Notes: generated by a model from the sequence alone, not told the origin. A DNA stretch of 64,000 bases from Stenotrophomonas sp. Marseille-Q4652 (GCF_916618915.1 NZ_CAKAKE010000001.1:1860001-1924000), one strand, 5' to 3'; positions 1 through 9,870 are shown, counted from the first letter of the stretch. Numbers and translations are program-made.

Positions 1-263
1 TCCTCGAGCGAGAACGCGTACAGCAGCGGACCAACCAGCTTGTCCTGTGCACATGCGAACTCGGTGCCTTCAACGGCGCGCGAAGCCAGGGTGTTCTTGA
101 CAACCTTCAAGAAAACACCGGTTTCGCGGGCCTGCTTGCGCATCGCGGTCATCTGGGCGACCGTGGTGCCAGCGTATTCGGCTGCGATCAAGGAGTGGGC
201 CTTGGCGGCGACGTCTGCCAGCTCGGCGACTACTTCTTGCTTCTGGGACAGATTGAGAGCCAT
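1..263 (-). CDS. rplJ: 50S ribosomal protein L10, N-terminal part
   Basis: L10 forms the base of the ribosomal stalk and anchors L7/L12 dimers. The visible 87 codons begin [15 protein letters not shown] and match the L10 N-terminal rRNA-binding domain. The gene runs off the left edge, so the C-terminal L12-binding helix is not visible. The start is ATG at 263, with a GGAGGAG ribosome binding site four bases upstream. It follows rplA on the same strand after a leader of about 385 bases, as in the standard rplKAJL-rpoBC order; rplL and rpoB should lie outside the window. Confidence 0.97.
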   Translation of the reverse strand, partial: MALNLSQKQEVVAELADVAAKAHSLIAAEYAGTTVAQMTAMRKQARETGVFLKVVKNTLASRAVEGTEFACAQDKLVGPLLYAFSLE

Positions 264-648
264 TGCACTCCTCCAATTGAACTCCGCTTACGGCTCCTGC
301 CGTGTGCGGTCCTGGGCGGCATCCGTCCTGGACGCCGGGAACATCACGTGATGTTCCGGTGGTGGCCGTTCTAGACCTGGAGTGGGCCAACCCGGGAAGA
401 TCCCAGACGTGCGTGAACCAGAAAAACTCCAGAAGGGCGACACCATCTACGCAGGGTGGATCCGGGGACCCGATTAAGCCATCTGCGTTACGGTCGGCGG
501 CGACTCCATGCCAGATCGAGCTTCCGTGCCCGTCGCCGACTGTTGCAGACCGCGCCTGCGGTCTTTGACGGCTACCGCGGCGGAACCGCCACGGCGCCTT
601 CAAATGTCACGGACGGGGCATCAGGGACGCGCCGTCCGTTTGAAACGA
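264..648 (-). promoter_or_regulatory. rplA-rplJ intergenic region / L10 leader
   Basis: This stretch of about 385 bases between the rplA stop and the rplJ start has no convincing gene. In enterobacteria the equivalent position carries the L10-L12 autoregulatory leader, where the L10(L12)4 complex binds and represses translation of rplJL. A similar role here is inferred from position and from several self-complementary segments, the most striking being the 20-base palindrome at 338-357. I could not fold the whole leader or align it to the L10 leader family. Confidence 0.5.
338..357 (-). repeat. Perfect 20-base palindrome in the rplJ leader
   Basis: The sequence GGAACATCACGTGATGTTCC is perfectly self-complementary, with CACGTG at its centre. 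It lies about 75 bases upstream of the rplJ start inside the untranslated leader. As RNA it would form an 8-bp stem with a 4-base loop, and as DNA it is a symmetric protein-binding site. No T-run follows it on the transcribed strand, so it is not an intrinsic terminator. It could be part of the L10 leader fold or an RNase processing site. Confidence 0.6.
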
Positions 649-1347
649 TTACTTCAGCGACAGCGAGGACTGGTCGACGGTCACGCCCGGGCCCATCGTC
701 GAGCTGACCGAAACCTTCTGCAGGTAGGTGCCCTTCGAGGTGGCCGGCTTGGCCTTGATCAGGTCCAGCAGCAGCGCCTGCAGGTTCGACTTCAGCGCTT
801 CGTCATCGAAGCTGGCCTTGCCGATGGTGCAGTGGATGATGCCGGCCTTGTCGGTGCGGTAACGGACCTGGCCCGACTTGGCGTTCTTCACGGCTTCGCC
901 CGGGTTCGGGGAAACGGTGCCGACCTTCGGGTTCGGCATCAGGCCGCGCGGGCCCAGCACGGTGCCCAGCTTGCCGACGACGCGCATGGCGTCCGGGGTG
1001 GCGATGACCACGTCGTAGTTCAGGTCGCCGGCCATCATCTTCTCGGCCAGGTCGTCCATGCCGACGGCCTCGGCGCCAGCGGCCAGGGCTTCGTCAGCCT
1101 TGGCACCGGCCGGGGCGAACACGGCAACGCGCACGCTCTTGCCGGTACCGGCCGGCAGCACGGTCGAACCACGGACCTGCTGGTCGGACTTCTTGGCGTC
1201 CACGCCCAGGCGCACGGCGACGTCGATCGACTCGACGAACTTGGCCTTGGTGGCGGTCTTCAGGATCTTGATCGCGTCCTCGAAGGCATATGCCTTGCCC
1301 GGGACGACGGCGGCCTTGATGGCCTTCTCACGCTTGCTCTGTGCCAT
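649..1347 (-). CDS. rplA: 50S ribosomal protein L1
   Basis: L1 binds 23S rRNA at the mobile L1 stalk near the E site and, in enterobacteria, represses its own operon by binding the L11 leader. The 232 aa match the family length, with the typical N-terminus [11 protein letters not shown] and the [14 protein letters not shown] segment of the L1 core near residues 130-145. It starts four bases after the rplK stop, so the two genes are almost certainly co-translated. The long gap before rplJ separates the rplKA pair from the L10 unit. Confidence 0.98.
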   Translation of the reverse strand: MAQSKREKAIKAAVVPGKAYAFEDAIKILKTATKAKFVESIDVAVRLGVDAKKSDQQVRGSTVLPAGTGKSVRVAVFAPAGAKADEALAAGAEAVGMDDLAEKMMAGDLNYDVVIATPDAMRVVGKLGTVLGPRGLMPNPKVGTVSPNPGEAVKNAKSGQVRYRTDKAGIIHCTIGKASFDDEALKSNLQALLLDLIKAKPATSKGTYLQKVSVSSTMGPGVTVDQSSLSLK

Positions 1348-1351
1348 CCGA

Positions 1352-1780
1352 TTAACCCTCCACCACCAAGCCCATGGAACGGGCAGAGCCCGCGATCGTA
1401 CGCACAGCGGCGTCGAGGTCAGCCGCGGTCAGATCGGGCTCCTTCGCCTTGGCGATTTCTTCCAGCTGCTTGCGGGTCACCTTGCCGACCTTGTCGGTGT
1501 TGGGCTTCTTCGAGCCCGAGGTGATACCAGCAGCCTTCTTCAGCAGGGTGGTGGCCGGGGTGCTCTTGGTGATGAAGGTGAAGGTACGGTCCGAATAGGC
1601 CGTAATGATCACCGGCACCGGCAGGCCCGGCTCCAGCTTCTGCGTGGCGGCGTTGAAGGCCTTGCAGAATTCCATGATGTTCAGGCCGCGCTGGCCCAGG
1701 GCCGGACCGACCGGCGGCGACGGGTTGGCCTGACCGGCCTTCACCTGCAGCTTGATGTAACCGACAACTTTCTTTGCCAT
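1352..1780 (-). CDS. rplK: 50S ribosomal protein L11
   Basis: L11 binds the GTPase-associated centre of 23S rRNA and is needed for RelA activation on stalled ribosomes. The 142-aa product is full length and carries the proline-rich N-terminal segment [16 protein letters not shown] (residues about 17-32) and the C-terminal rRNA-binding part ending RSMGLVVEG. The ATG start at 1780 is preceded by a GGAGAG ribosome binding site. It is the first gene of the rplKA unit, behind a promoter in the nusG-rplK gap. Confidence 0.98.
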   Translation of the reverse strand: MAKKVVGYIKLQVKAGQANPSPPVGPALGQRGLNIMEFCKAFNAATQKLEPGLPVPVIITAYSDRTFTFITKSTPATTLLKKAAGITSGSKKPNTDKVGKVTRKQLEEIAKAKEPDLTAADLDAAVRTIAGSARSMGLVVEG

Positions 1781-1925
1781 TTGAGTGCTCTCCGGGTGCT
1801 AGCGCCTTGCGACAACAGGCTCCCCATCGGACCGGGAATCACGCGTCCCGGCATCGCGTTTTTTGAATCACGCAGAAGGCCACCTTGCGGCGGCCATCTG
1901 TCTTCGGACTCCAAAGGAGCCGCGC

Positions 1926-1934
1926 AGTATATCA
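1926..1934 (-). promoter_or_regulatory. Extended -10 promoter for rplKAJ
   Basis: On the minus strand the sequence TGATATACTGCGCGGC shows an extended -10 element (TG, one base, TATACT) followed by a GC-rich discriminator typical of stringently controlled ribosomal promoters. It lies about 145 bases upstream of rplK, where the L11 operon promoter sits in E. coli. No good -35 hexamer is visible at 17 bases, which fits an extended -10 promoter. A short GGCTCC/GGAGTC hairpin would lie near the 5' end of the transcript. Confidence 0.5.
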
Positions 1935-1970
1935 GGATTTTGTGAAGCCGCCTGAACGGGGCGACTGGAC

Positions 1971-2528
1971 TCAGGCCTTTTCGACCTGGCCGAATTCCAG
2001 CTCCACCGGGGTGGAACGACCGAAGATCAACACCGCCACGCGCACGCGGCTCTTCTCGTAGTTGACTTCCTCGACCACACCGTTGAAATCGTTGAACGGA
2101 CCGTCGATGACGCGGACCATCTGGCCCGGCTCGAACAGCACCTTCGGACGGGGCTTTTCCACACCTTCCTGGACGCGATCCAGGATGGCGGCAGCCTCGG
2201 CGTCGCTGATCGGCAGCGGACGGTCGGCAGTGCCGCCGATGAAGCCCATGACCTTGGAGGTGTCCTTCACCAGGTGCCACGACTCGCTGTCGATGCGCGG
2301 GATGCCGTTCTCTTCGTGGGTCTCGATCTGGACCAGCACGTAACCCGGGAAGAACTTGCGCTCGGAACGGCGCTTCTGGCCGGAACGCATTTCCACCACT
2401 TCCTCGGTCGGAACCAGGACGTCGCCGAAGCGCTCCTCCATTCCATCACGCACGATGCGGTCGCGCAGGGCCTGCGCCACCGACTTTTCGAAGCCCGAAT
2501 AGGCGTGGACGACGTACCAACGCTTCAC
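1971..2528 (-). CDS. nusG: Transcription termination/antitermination protein NusG
   Basis: NusG binds RNA polymerase through its N-terminal NGN domain, suppresses pausing, recruits Rho, and couples transcription to translation through its C-terminal KOW domain. The 185-aa protein begins [13 protein letters not shown], the NGN signature. The KOW segment [19 protein letters not shown] lies near residues 138-156. The start is GTG at 2528: an upstream ATG overlaps it in another frame and is closed at once by TGA, while GAGGAG sits correctly spaced for the GTG. It follows secE by 10 bases. Confidence 0.97.
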   Translation of the reverse strand: MKRWYVVHAYSGFEKSVAQALRDRIVRDGMEERFGDVLVPTEEVVEMRSGQKRRSERKFFPGYVLVQIETHEENGIPRIDSESWHLVKDTSKVMGFIGGTADRPLPISDAEAAAILDRVQEGVEKPRPKVLFEPGQMVRVIDGPFNDFNGVVEEVNYEKSRVRVAVLIFGRSTPVELEFGQVEKA

Positions 2529-2538
2529 AGCATTCTCC

Positions 2539-2946
2539 TCAGCGCCCCAGGAACCACTGGGTAAGTCTCGAGATGACGAAATCGAACCCGCCCAGCAGCA
2601 GACTCAGGATGATGACGACCACGATCACGACCCACGTGGTGCGGATCGCTTCCTGGCGGGTCGGCCACACAACCTTGCGCAGCTCGAACCGGGACTCGGA
2701 CAGGAATTCGCGGGTATCGCGGCCCTTGCCGCTCAGCATGAACACGGCGCCGCCGGCAATGAGGCCGATGATGACAACCAGGCCACGGAGCTGCGAGCTC
2801 CAGGCACCCAGCTGGGCGGCACGCTCGGGAGCGGAGAACCAGAACCAGAAGAACAGACCCGCCAGCACCAGCAACGCAGCGACTACGTACTTGACGATAT
2901 CGCCACCCGGGGAGGCGCTCTTGGAAGGTTCGATCTTGCTGTTCAT
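2539..2946 (-). CDS. secE: Preprotein translocase subunit SecE
   Basis: SecE clamps the SecYEG protein-conducting channel in the inner membrane. The 135-aa product has the proteobacterial three-helix form: hydrophobic segments near residues 20-38 and 48-66, the conserved amphipathic segment [17 protein letters not shown], and a final membrane helix ending [14 protein letters not shown] chose the ATG at 2946 (MNSKIEPSK) over the longer in-frame extension, because the extension would run into tRNA-Trp. Position between tRNA-Trp and nusG is standard. Confidence 0.95.
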   Translation of the reverse strand: MNSKIEPSKSASPGGDIVKYVVAALLVLAGLFFWFWFSAPERAAQLGAWSSQLRGLVVIIGLIAGGAVFMLSGKGRDTREFLSESRFELRKVVWPTRQEAIRTTWVVIVVVIILSLLLGGFDFVISRLTQWFLGR

Positions 2947-2997
2947 CCGACTCTTGCTGCTGATGCGACCAAGGTCACTGGATAGAGAGTGGGCAAG

Positions 2998-3073
<76 letters not shown>

Positions 3074-3172
3074 GTGGCTTGCTGATGCACTTCCCTTAGA
3101 CGGCGAAGGCGGACCGAGAACCCCGGCCCGCCGTTCGCGTGCCCGGCGGCATGAACCACCGGTGATGCAGGC

Positions 3173-4363
<1,191 letters not shown>

Positions 4364-4408
4364 GGCTGCTTCTTCTCGGTAACAGGTTGGATGTGTTGCG
4401 TCGGAATA

Positions 4409-4484
<76 letters not shown>

Positions 4485-4516
4485 GAGCTTTCTATTATGG
4501 CATACTTTGAATTCAA

Positions 4517-4590
<74 letters not shown>

Positions 4591-4618
4591 ACCGGGGTTG
4601 CAGCCACAACTTTAAAAC

Positions 4619-4704
4619 TGGTGGAGGGAGGTGGATTCGAACCACCGAAGGCGTAAGCCAGCAGATTTACAGTCTGCCCCCGTTGGCCGCTTGGGTATCC
4701 CTCC
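4619..4704 (-). tRNA. trnY: tRNA-Tyr (GTA)
   Basis: This 86-base class II tRNA has a long variable arm and acceptor stem GGAGGGA/TCCCTCC with an encoded CCA. The anticodon stem CAGA/TCTG encloses a loop with anticodon GTA. It is the first gene of the tRNA-tuf operon and follows the promoter at 4762-4823. Confidence 0.98.
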
Positions 4705-4761
4705 TTTACCGCGTACCGATCAGGCCGGAGCCGGAAAACAGTGCGTGGTGAAGAGCCCGCA

Positions 4762-4823
4762 ATTCTGGTGATGAAAGCCCACCTTGTCAACAAAAATTTT
4801 TCATTCGAAACAAAAAATTTTCA
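4762..4823 (-). promoter_or_regulatory. Strong stringent-type promoter with UP element for the tRNA-tuf operon
   Basis: On the minus strand a perfect TTGACA -35 box (4785-4790) is separated by exactly 17 bases from a CAGAAT -10 box (4762-4767). A GC-rich discriminator (TGCGGGC) follows. Directly upstream (4791-4823) are two A/T tracts rich in AAAAATTTTT-type sequence, matching an UP element contacted by the RNA polymerase alpha subunit. This architecture is that of rRNA and stable-RNA promoters repressed by ppGpp and DksA. Transcription would start about 50 bases before tRNA-Tyr. Confidence 0.85.
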
Positions 4824-4841
4824 CGGGGTGGGCGGCCTCCC

Positions 4842-5858
4842 TCACTCCGGCGGCAGGGGCAGTTTTTCCCCGGCATAGATCGCCACGTGCGGCACGCCGT
4901 CGGCGCCGATCCAGCCGCGGTACATGCCCTGCGTATTGAACGGCAGACCGATGCGCCCCTTCGCATCCAGCACGATCGCACCACCGTCGCCACCCATCTG
5001 CGGGATGCGCTTGTTGATGACCTCCTCCCCGGCCCGGGCAGGGCTTTCCTGCAGGTAGGCGATGCGCGTGCAGATCTGGTGCGCAGCGGCGGCGCGGATG
5101 TAGAACTCACCCCAGCCGGTGCCTGACACCGCGCATTCCGCATCGGCCCAGGTGCCGGCGCCGATGACCGGCGAATCCCCCACCCGACCGTAACGCTTGT
5201 TGGTCATGCCACCGGTGGAGGTACCCGCGGCCAGCCTGCCCTGGATGTCCCGCGCCACCGCGCCGACGGTGCCGAAGTGCCTGGCGGTTTCCAGGTCGGC
5301 ATGCGCCTGCCCTGCTGCCTCCTCACGCAGGGCACGCTGCAGCTGCTGCCAGCGGCGATCGGTGCGGAACCACGATGGATCCACCAGCTCGATGCCCTGC
5401 TCGCGGGCAAAGGTCTCGGCGCCCTCGCCGACCATCATCACGTGCTCGGATTTCTCCATCACCGCCCGTGCCAGCAGGATGGGATTGCGGACACGGCTGA
5501 CCCCGGCCACCGCACCAGCGCGCTGGGTGGCGCCATCCATCAGCGAGGAATCCAGTTCGTTGCGGCCGTCATGGGTAAATACCGCGCCGCGACCGGCGTT
5601 GAAGGTCGGATCATCCTCGAGCAGGGTGATCGCCGCAGTCACCGCGTCCAGTGCCGGCCGGCCCGCTTTCAGTTGTTCGTATCCCCTACGCAGCGCGGCC
5701 TCCAGCGCGGACCGCGCGGCGCGCTCCTCGTCGGCATTGAGGTCGCCCCGCTCCACCCCGGCGCCACCGTGGATGACCAGCAGTGGATCGGACGCGGCGG
5801 CGGCCGCTCCGGGCGTTGCAATCAGGGCGGCCAGCACGGCCGAGCGCAGCAGTCCCAT
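4842..5858 (-). CDS. Isoaspartyl peptidase / plant-type L-asparaginase
   Basis: This N-terminal nucleophile hydrolase family cleaves beta-aspartyl dipeptides and asparagine after autocatalytic processing into two subunits. The 338-aa product has a signal peptide (residues 1 to about 22, ending GAAAAA), the IHGGAG motif after it, and the autoprocessing and catalytic threonine in FGTVGAVA at about residue 197. The second-subunit motif GTSTGGMTNKRYGRVGDSP follows. I chose ATG 5858 (GGAG seven bases upstream) over an in-frame TTG four codons earlier. It lies 64 bases downstream of a cyanophycinase gene, so its likely substrates are the beta-Asp-Arg dipeptides released by that enzyme, hydrolysed in the periplasm. 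Confidence 0.92.
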   Translation of the reverse strand: MGLLRSAVLAALIATPGAAAAASDPLLVIHGGAGVERGDLNADEERAARSALEAALRRGYEQLKAGRPALDAVTAAITLLEDDPTFNAGRGAVFTHDGRNELDSSLMDGATQRAGAVAGVSRVRNPILLARAVMEKSEHVMMVGEGAETFAREQGIELVDPSWFRTDRRWQQLQRALREEAAGQAHADLETARHFGTVGAVARDIQGRLAAGTSTGGMTNKRYGRVGDSPVIGAGTWADAECAVSGTGWGEFYIRAAAAHQICTRIAYLQESPARAGEEVINKRIPQMGGDGGAIVLDAKGRIGLPFNTQGMYRGWIGADGVPHVAIYAGEKLPLPPE

Positions 5859-5922
5859 TTCAGGCTCCAAACAAGGAATTCCCCGATTCTAGGCAGGGCC
5901 CGGTGCCGGAAACCAGCAGGCT

Positions 5923-6930
5923 TCAGTCGTAGGCCAGGCGCAGCTGTCCGCCGCTCGCCTCGGCCACGGCGGTGAAGGCCGGCCGCTGCACGCGGAAGCC
6001 ATCCAGGTGCACCACGCCGTCGGCGCCGACGCCGGTCACCGGCACCGACCGGAATTCCAGTGGCTGCCCTGGCTCCAGCCGGGCCGCCGAGTGCTCCGGG
6101 CGGACCAGCCACACGTAGCCGTTGTCCAGGCTGTATACGCGGCCGCGGCCGTCGGCCTCAACACACAGGGCGGTGTCCTCGTCCACGCCCAGCCCGACCA
6201 CGTCGTCGTTGCCGCGCTCCCGGGCCGCGCGCGCCACGAACACGATCAGCCGGCCCAGGCGGTCGCGCCGGGCGAAATGGGTGTCGGTGACGACGTTGGA
6301 CAGGAACGGCATGTGCAGGAAATCACTGTCCATCGTCACCTGACTGCCGGTCGGGTCGGCCAGGGCGGCCGGCGAGGTGACGCTGCCGCCGTCCAGTGCG
6401 CCATAGCTGTAGCCACCGAGGATCGCCAGCCCGGCGCTGGTGCCGGCAATCGGCTTGCCGGCGCGGACGTGCTCGTTGAGCACCTCGTTGAGCCGCGTTC
6501 CCTTCCAGAAACGGATGTAGCGGGACTGGTCGCCGCCGGCGATGAAGATCGCATCGGCGCCCCGCACCACCCGCAGCACCGCCGGGTCATCCGCCGCGCG
6601 GCGATGGGTGAACACCAGCGTCTGGACCGAAGTGACACCGCCGATGTCGCGGTACAGGCGCTCCTGCAGCTCGCTGTCACCGGAGGCGCGCAGCACCACG
6701 ACGCGGCCATTGCCAGCGCGGCGCAGCCACCAGTCAAAGGCTTCGGGGACCCACTCGCCGCCACCCATCAGCATCATCGCCGGCTCGGTGGAGCCCGGCC
6801 GCGGCGCCTCGACGTTGCCGATCTCGAAATAGCGGTACGCGGGCCGTGACAGCTCCTGGCCCATGACCCCGCCGGCCAGCAGCAGGGCGCAGACCGCAAG
6901 GATTGATCGACAGGCTGAACGCAGACCCAT
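5923..6930 (-). CDS. Cyanophycinase (S51-type serine peptidase)
   Basis: Cyanophycinases cut cyanophycin, a storage polymer of aspartate with arginine side chains, into beta-Asp-Arg dipeptides. The 335-aa product has a signal peptide (residues 1 to about 24), the MLMGGGEW segment of the family, AIFIAGGDQSRY, and the nucleophile motif GTSAG with Ser165. The signal peptide argues for a secreted or periplasmic enzyme that uses external polymer rather than intracellular stores. Start ATG 6930 has an AGGAG ribosome binding site. It forms an operon with the isoaspartyl peptidase and is divergent from a TonB receptor, which may import the products. Substrate is inferred from family and context; other S51-like activities are possible. 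Confidence 0.88.
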   Translation of the reverse strand: MGLRSACRSILAVCALLLAGGVMGQELSRPAYRYFEIGNVEAPRPGSTEPAMMLMGGGEWVPEAFDWWLRRAGNGRVVVLRASGDSELQERLYRDIGGVTSVQTLVFTHRRAADDPAVLRVVRGADAIFIAGGDQSRYIRFWKGTRLNEVLNEHVRAGKPIAGTSAGLAILGGYSYGALDGGSVTSPAALADPTGSQVTMDSDFLHMPFLSNVVTDTHFARRDRLGRLIVFVARAARERGNDDVVGLGVDEDTALCVEADGRGRVYSLDNGYVWLVRPEHSAARLEPGQPLEFRSVPVTGVGADGVVHLDGFRVQRPAFTAVAEASGGQLRLAYD

Positions 6931-6952
6931 ATGACCTCTCCTGAAAGCACCT

Positions 6953-6966
6953 TGTAAACGGTTACA
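6953..6966. promoter_or_regulatory. LacI-family-like operator between cyanophycinase and TonB receptor
   Basis: TGTAAACGGTTACA is a 14-base near-palindrome with perfect TGTAA/TTACA arms and a central CG, the usual form of LacI/GalR-family operators. It lies 23 bases upstream of the cyanophycinase start and upstream of the divergent TonB receptor, where one regulator could control both. No LacI-family gene lies in the window, so the regulator would act in trans. The regulator family is inferred from sequence form only. Confidence 0.5.
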
Positions 6967-7018
6967 TCCCTGATGCCACGAACAACTGGCATAGTCAACC
7001 GGCGAAAAAAGGAGTTAG

Positions 7019-7108
7019 ATGCACCGCCCCTATTCAGGTGCGCAACCGCCTCCCCGGACTGGCTCCCGGAGGCCTCGAAAACCCACCCGAGAATGCCCTC
7101 ATGCGTAG
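7019..7108 (+). CDS. Upstream leader ORF overlapping the TonB receptor start
   Basis: A 29-codon ORF begins at ATG 7019 behind a near-ideal ribosome binding site (AAAAAAGGAG, five bases before the ATG). It encodes a basic, proline/arginine-rich peptide starting MHRPYSG. Its TAG stop (7106-7108) lies inside the first codons of the TonB receptor (ATG 7101), which itself has no good ribosome binding site. This arrangement suggests translational coupling. It could also be a chance ORF, or reflect a misplaced receptor start. Confidence 0.45.
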   Translation: MHRPYSGAQPPPRTGSRRPRKPTRECPHA

Positions 7109-9845
7109 AAACGCATTGATGTACTCACTCCAGATCGCCCTGATGGCGCTGGCCGCTCCGCTGGCCGCCCAGGAAGCCTCTCCCGACGCCGTGCAGGACC
7201 TGTCGGCCGTCCAGGTCACCGGTTCGCGCATCCCGCGCGCGCAGGTGGAAGGCCCGGCGCCGGTTGCCGTGATCACCGCCCAGGAAATCCAGGCCAGCGG
7301 CTTCACCAGCGTGCCCGACGTGCTGCGCGCGATGACCCAGAACGGCGGCGAGACCCAGAGCCAGCAGTCCTCCAGCGGCGCCGACTTCTCCCCCGGTGCG
7401 CAGCAGGTCGACCTGCGCGGCCTCGGCCCCAACCACACCCTGGTGCTGGTCAATGGCCGCCGCATCGCCGACTTCCCGATGCCGTTCAAGGGCCGCAGCA
7501 ACTTCACCGACATCTCCAACATCCCGATCGGGATGATCGACCGCATCGAAGTACTCACCGGCAGCGCCTCGGCGATCTACGGCTCCGATGCGATCTCCGG
7601 CGTGGTCAACTTCATCCTGAAGAACAACACCGACGGCATCACCGTCGACGTGCGCATGGGCACCACCAGCGAAGGCGGCGGCGAGTCGTTCGATGCGTCG
7701 CTGGTTGGCGGTTTCGAGAAGGGTGGCCTGAGCGGCATCTACAGCGTCGAGCTGCAGTCGCAGACGCCGCTGTGGGCCTACGAGCGCGACATCCAGGACT
7801 CCTCGCAGGACGCGCCGACCGCGCGCACCCGCATCGCCCGCCGCGGCTGGCTGCGCACCGACTGGTGGGATGACTACATCGACCCGGGCGAGGCCACCTG
7901 CGACCGCCTGGCCGGCCAGAACGGCGGCACCACCTACTACGCCGAGCGCCCGGCCTACGGCATGTACTGCGGCTCGGACGAAGCCATCGGCTACGGCACG
8001 ATCCTTAGCGAGCGCCGTGGTGCCAATGCCTACGCCTCGCTCAGCTACGCCTTCGACAATGGCACCGAATGGTTCGCCGACGTGCAACTGGGCCGCCACG
8101 AGGTCGCGCTGTTCCGCGACGTCACCGCGTGGTCGCACATGGCCGCCGATGGCAACGAGGAAGGCTATTTCTGGAACCGGAACACCGACCAGATCGAGTT
8201 CTGGCAGCGCCAGTTCACCCCCGAGGAAATCGGCGGGCTCAACCGCAACATGATCGAGACCACGCAGAAGACCTACGGCCTGACCACCGGCTTCAAGGGC
8301 AGCTTCGCCGACGCGTGGGACTACGAGGCCGCGCTGAGCTGGTCGCGCTACAACGCCACCATCAGCTGGCCGCAGATCATCGCGGCCAGGGCCAATGACC
8401 TGTTCCTCGGGCCGCAACTGGGCACCGAGACCTGGCGCGGTGGCGAGTATCCGGTGTACGCGGCCAATCCGGACCGCCTGTACACCCCGCTCATCCGCGC
8501 CGAGTACGACGCCATTGCGGCCCGCTCGGTCTACCGGCCCGAGTCGGAGAACGGCACGCTGGCCCTGACCGTCAGCCGCGGCGACCTGCTCCAGGCCCCG
8601 GGGGGCGATGTCGGCTTTGCCGGCACCATCGAAGTGGGCCACCAGAGCTATGCGCTCAATCCCGACCCGCTGGCCACGCAGTACTACTACTACAGCTGGA
8701 AGGACTCCGACGGTCACGGCAGCCGCAACCGCTGGGCCGGCGCGGGCGAGCTGCGCATCCCGCTGCACGAGCGCCTGAACTGGTCGGTGGCCGGTCGCTA
8801 CGACGAGTACCGCTACTCCGGCAATTCAGTCGGCAAGGGCACCTGGAGCACCGGTCTGGAATGGCGTCCGTTCGATTCGCTGCTGGTCCGCGGCTCCTAC
8901 GGCACCGCATTCCGCGCGCCGGACCTGCACTACGTCTATGCCGGTATCGGCAACGACGAGACCAGCGGCGTGGACTGGTACAACTATTTCCTAGAGGGCG
9001 GTGACGATCCGGAGGATTACGAGGAAGGCCTGATCCGCACCCGTTCGGGCAACCGCAACCTGGATCCGGAAACCAGCACCTCCTGGACCGCCGGCCTGGT
9101 GTGGTCGCCGATCGAGGGCCTTGACCTGACCGCGGACTGGTTCGACATCGACATGCGCGACCAGGTGCAGGACATGAGCGTGGACTCGATCCTGCGCGAC
9201 GAGGCGGCCTGCCGCCTGGGCCAGCTCAGCGCCACCTCGCCGACCTGCGTGGATGCGGTGGGCCGCGTCACCCGCTCCGCCAATGGCTCGCTGTACGGCA
9301 TCTACGTCAATCCGATCAATGTCGCCCGCGAATCCACCGAAGGCGTGGACCTGAGCATCCGCTACCGCTTCGACACCGGCATCGGCCGCTTCACGCTCGC
9401 CGGCACCCACACGTGGGTGAAGTCGCACGACTTCCAGCAGTACGAGGGCGACCTCGTCGAGGACCAGTTCGCGATCAACAGCGGCTTCGACATCCCGCGC
9501 ACCAAGTCCAGCGTGTCACTGGGCTGGGAACGCAACGGCTGGAGCGCCACCGTGCACGGCCAGCGACTGGGCCGCCTGCCCAACGGCTGGTCGTATGACC
9601 AGGTCTGGGAAGAAGGCGATTCCGGTCCGTGGGTGTCGGCCACCTGGCGCTTCAACGCCTCGCTGGGCTACCGCTTCAGCGACCATACGCGCTTGGCCGT
9701 GTCGGTGGTCAACGTCGCCAACAAGATGCCGCCGAAGGATCCGACCTACACCGCCTACCCGTACTATGACGTGTCCTGGTTCGACAGCCTGGGCCGGCAG
9801 GTCAACCTGCAGTTCACCCACAAGTTCGGTGGCAGCGCGCTGTAA
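7101..9845 (+). CDS. TonB-dependent receptor
   Basis: This outer-membrane receptor of 914 aa has a signal peptide (MRRNALMYSLQIALMALAAP, cut near AAQEA). A plug domain follows with VQVTGSRIPR and the DLRGLGPNHTLVLVNGRR segment (about residues 35-180), then a 22-strand barrel ending NLQFTHKFGGSAL. It belongs to the large xanthomonad group with a GSRIPR-type plug start and no N-terminal signalling domain. Its position opposite the cyanophycinase/isoaspartyl peptidase genes, with a shared operator-like palindrome, suggests uptake of peptides or their products. The substrate cannot be read from the sequence. An in-frame GTG 21 codons upstream is less likely as the start, because it would bury the signal peptide. 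Confidence 0.9.
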   Translation: MRRNALMYSLQIALMALAAPLAAQEASPDAVQDLSAVQVTGSRIPRAQVEGPAPVAVITAQEIQASGFTSVPDVLRAMTQNGGETQSQQSSSGADFSPGAQQVDLRGLGPNHTLVLVNGRRIADFPMPFKGRSNFTDISNIPIGMIDRIEVLTGSASAIYGSDAISGVVNFILKNNTDGITVDVRMGTTSEGGGESFDASLVGGFEKGGLSGIYSVELQSQTPLWAYERDIQDSSQDAPTARTRIARRGWLRTDWWDDYIDPGEATCDRLAGQNGGTTYYAERPAYGMYCGSDEAIGYGTILSERRGANAYASLSYAFDNGTEWFADVQLGRHEVALFRDVTAWSHMAADGNEEGYFWNRNTDQIEFWQRQFTPEEIGGLNRNMIETTQKTYGLTTGFKGSFADAWDYEAALSWSRYNATISWPQIIAARANDLFLGPQLGTETWRGGEYPVYAANPDRLYTPLIRAEYDAIAARSVYRPESENGTLALTVSRGDLLQAPGGDVGFAGTIEVGHQSYALNPDPLATQYYYYSWKDSDGHGSRNRWAGAGELRIPLHERLNWSVAGRYDEYRYSGNSVGKGTWSTGLEWRPFDSLLVRGSYGTAFRAPDLHYVYAGIGNDETSGVDWYNYFLEGGDDPEDYEEGLIRTRSGNRNLDPETSTSWTAGLVWSPIEGLDLTADWFDIDMRDQVQDMSVDSILRDEAACRLGQLSATSPTCVDAVGRVTRSANGSLYGIYVNPINVARESTEGVDLSIRYRFDTGIGRFTLAGTHTWVKSHDFQQYEGDLVEDQFAINSGFDIPRTKSSVSLGWERNGWSATVHGQRLGRLPNGWSYDQVWEEGDSGPWVSATWRFNASLGYRFSDHTRLAVSVVNVANKMPPKDPTYTAYPYYDVSWFDSLGRQVNLQFTHKFGGSAL

Positions 9846-9870
9846 GCCAGCCCAATCCGTGGAAAAGGAA

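Noticed and set aside
4791..4823. A/T-rich inverted repeat as a terminator of the isoaspartyl peptidase operon
   Set aside because: It lacks a GC stem and lies exactly upstream of a strong -35 box, so an UP element is the better reading.
7125..8768. 547-codon open frame antisense to the first TonB receptor
   Set aside because: Same cause: biased composition, no recognisable fold, and the sense strand encodes a clear receptor.
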